Shown: positions 5,321-6,439 of the stretch, one piece after another
Numbering within the stretch: the stretch's first letter is position 1
How the letters are laid out: every line of letters begins with the position of its first letter
Position numbers and translations under genes: made by a program
The notes under the pieces: model-generated
Told to the model about the DNA's origin: nothing
The model's input: the letters and a program-made list of their open reading frames with translations, nothing else
The model's database searches: none
NCBI GenBank assembly: GCA_023133185.1
Contig: JAGLWX010000283.1
Coordinates: 1-6,439 of the forward strand
Direction: 5' to 3'
Length of the DNA: 6,439 bases
From: Fidelibacterota bacterium
GTDB taxonomy: Bacteria; Fidelibacterota; UBA2242

Positions 5321-6439
5321 TTACCGGCGACGACCTTTCATTTTTCCGCTTTTCAAAAATCCATCGTAATGTCTCATCAGCAGATGTGATTCGACCTGCT
5401 GCAATGTATCGAGAGCAACACCTACAATAATTAATAAACTGGTACCGCCAAAAAATGACGCCAATTCATAAGGCAAATCCATAACCTTCATAAGGACATA
5501 GGGAAATACCGCAATGAATGCCAAAAATATTGAACCTGGCAACGTTACTCTGGTCAAAATATTATCAATAAATTCCGAGGTCTTTTTCCCCGGGCGGATA
5601 CCCGGGATAAACCCGCCGTATTTTTTCATATTATCGGCGACTTCAACAGGATTAAATGCGATAGCGGTATAGAAATACGTAAAGAAAACAATCAGCGTTC
5701 CAAAAATCAGCCAATATACAGGAGATTGCACACTGAAAAACCGCATCATACCCTGAATAACATCACTATTCGGGAAAAAAGTCGAAAATGTGCTGGGAAT
5801 AAACATGATCGCCTGAGCAAAAATGATCGGCATAACTCCAGCCGTATTGACCCGCAAGGGAATATGTGTGGACTGACCGCCATATACCTTTCGACCGACA
5901 ACCCTTTTTGCATACTGAACGGGAATTTTACGTTGTCCCTGGGTCAATAATACAACAAAACCGACAATCACGAACATGAGACCAATTAATACCACCTCGG
6001 TAAAAAGACCACGAATTTCTTCCTGGATCATCGCAATTTCACCGATGAATACATTGGGGAGGCGCGCCAGAATACCGACCATTATGATCAGCGAAATACC
6101 GTTTCCGATTCCCCGCTCGGTAATTCGTTCACCCAGCCACATGATTAAAACCGTACCCGTTGTCAGGGTCAGCATGGTCATTAAAACAAAACCTATTCCC
6201 GGATTGGGAACTACCGGAAGGATCTGATTTCCGATTCTTGCCGACATCTGCGGGCTCATTAGAAATTGTGAAATACCAAACGACTGTAAACATGCAATCA
6301 TGACGGTCCCATAACGGGTTATTTGTGTGATTTTCTTCCGTCCTTCTTCACCCTCTTTCTGGAGTTTCTGGAAATATGGAATCACCGCTCCCAACAGCTG
6401 AATAATAATTGAAGCGCTAATATACGGCATGATACCGAG
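5321..6439 (-). CDS. secY: Protein translocase subunit SecY, N-terminus beyond window
   Basis: SecY is the channel of the SecYEG translocon in the inner membrane. The frame is open to the right edge and begins mid-protein with LGIMPYISASIIIQLL, the start of TM2b in the family, so roughly 75-80 N-terminal residues (TM1 and plug) are missing; 372 residues remain. Counting from the first residue in the window, conserved blocks are WLGERITERGIGNGIS (TM4 and loop), the C4 region QGQRKIPVQYAKR (167-179) with YGGQSTHIPLRVNTAGVMPIIFA, the C5 loop KKYGGFIPGIRPGKKT with the Arg needed for SecA/ribosome engagement, and the C-terminal LDTLQQVESHLLMRHYDGF followed by a basic KGRRR end. Several long hydrophobic helices lie between. 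map follows 6 bases later. The ATG at 6430 is internal, not the real start. Confidence 0.98.
   Translation of the reverse strand, partial: LGIMPYISASIIIQLLGAVIPYFQKLQKEGEEGRKKITQITRYGTVMIACLQSFGISQFLMSPQMSARIGNQILPVVPNPGIGFVLMTMLTLTTGTVLIMWLGERITERGIGNGISLIIMVGILARLPNVFIGEIAMIQEEIRGLFTEVVLIGLMFVIVGFVVLLTQGQRKIPVQYAKRVVGRKVYGGQSTHIPLRVNTAGVMPIIFAQAIMFIPSTFSTFFPNSDVIQGMMRFFSVQSPVYWLIFGTLIVFFTYFYTAIAFNPVEVADNMKKYGGFIPGIRPGKKTSEFIDNILTRVTLPGSIFLAFIAVFPYVLMKVMDLPYELASFFGGTSLLIIVGVALDTLQQVESHLLMRHYDGFLKSGKMKGRRR

Noticed and set aside
6428..6430. ATG at 6430 as the start of a shortened SecY
   Set aside because: The frame continues upstream as LGI, matching the conserved LGIMPYIS block, so the gene simply runs off the window.
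1..6439. Mobile element, CRISPR array, tRNA/rRNA or defence system
   Set aside because: No terminal repeats, transposase motifs, regularly spaced repeats or RNA gene sequences were seen on either strand; the window is packed with recognised genes.

Overview
The window is almost entirely one tightly packed minus-strand gene cluster: the distal spc and alpha ribosomal operons run together, followed by one co-oriented glycoside-hydrolase-like gene cut by the left edge. Read in the direction of transcription (right to left), the order is secY (5' end missing), map, infA, rpmJ, rpsM, rpsK, rpsD, rpoA, rplQ, a hairpin-plus-U-tract terminator candidate, then a secreted GHL10/DUF187-type (family 10 glycosylhydrolase-like) gene. 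Gaps between the housekeeping genes are only 4 to 22 bases, and no internal promoter is evident. No stretch over 300 bases lacks a gene.

The organism is a bacterium with moderately AT-rich DNA. The direct secY-map junction without adk, the cysteine-rich (zinc-binding) S4 and L36, the long Lys/Glu/Pro/Ala-rich tail on L17, and the RpoA ending with FGMDVDKY all fit the Bacteroidota/Chlorobi/Marinimicrobia/Calditrichota (FCB-like) neighbourhood. This placement is inference from gene order and remembered family features; no tree was built.

The cluster makes the Sec translocon channel, the enzyme that trims initiator methionine, initiation factor IF-1, ribosomal proteins L36, S13, S11, S4 and L17, and the RNA polymerase alpha subunit. 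It therefore couples translation, export and transcription capacity in one probable polycistronic unit. rpsM and rpsK start with TTG behind strong Shine-Dalgarno sequences.

The most unusual spot is 1092-1153. The only credible signal peptide for the glycosidase-like gene is reached from a TTG codon 14 bases after the rplQ stop, and the codons of its hydrophobic core are the same bases that form the descending arm and U-tract of a textbook intrinsic terminator. The rest is ordinary housekeeping sequence; I saw no mobile element, CRISPR array, tRNA or rRNA, and no undescribed multi-gene system.
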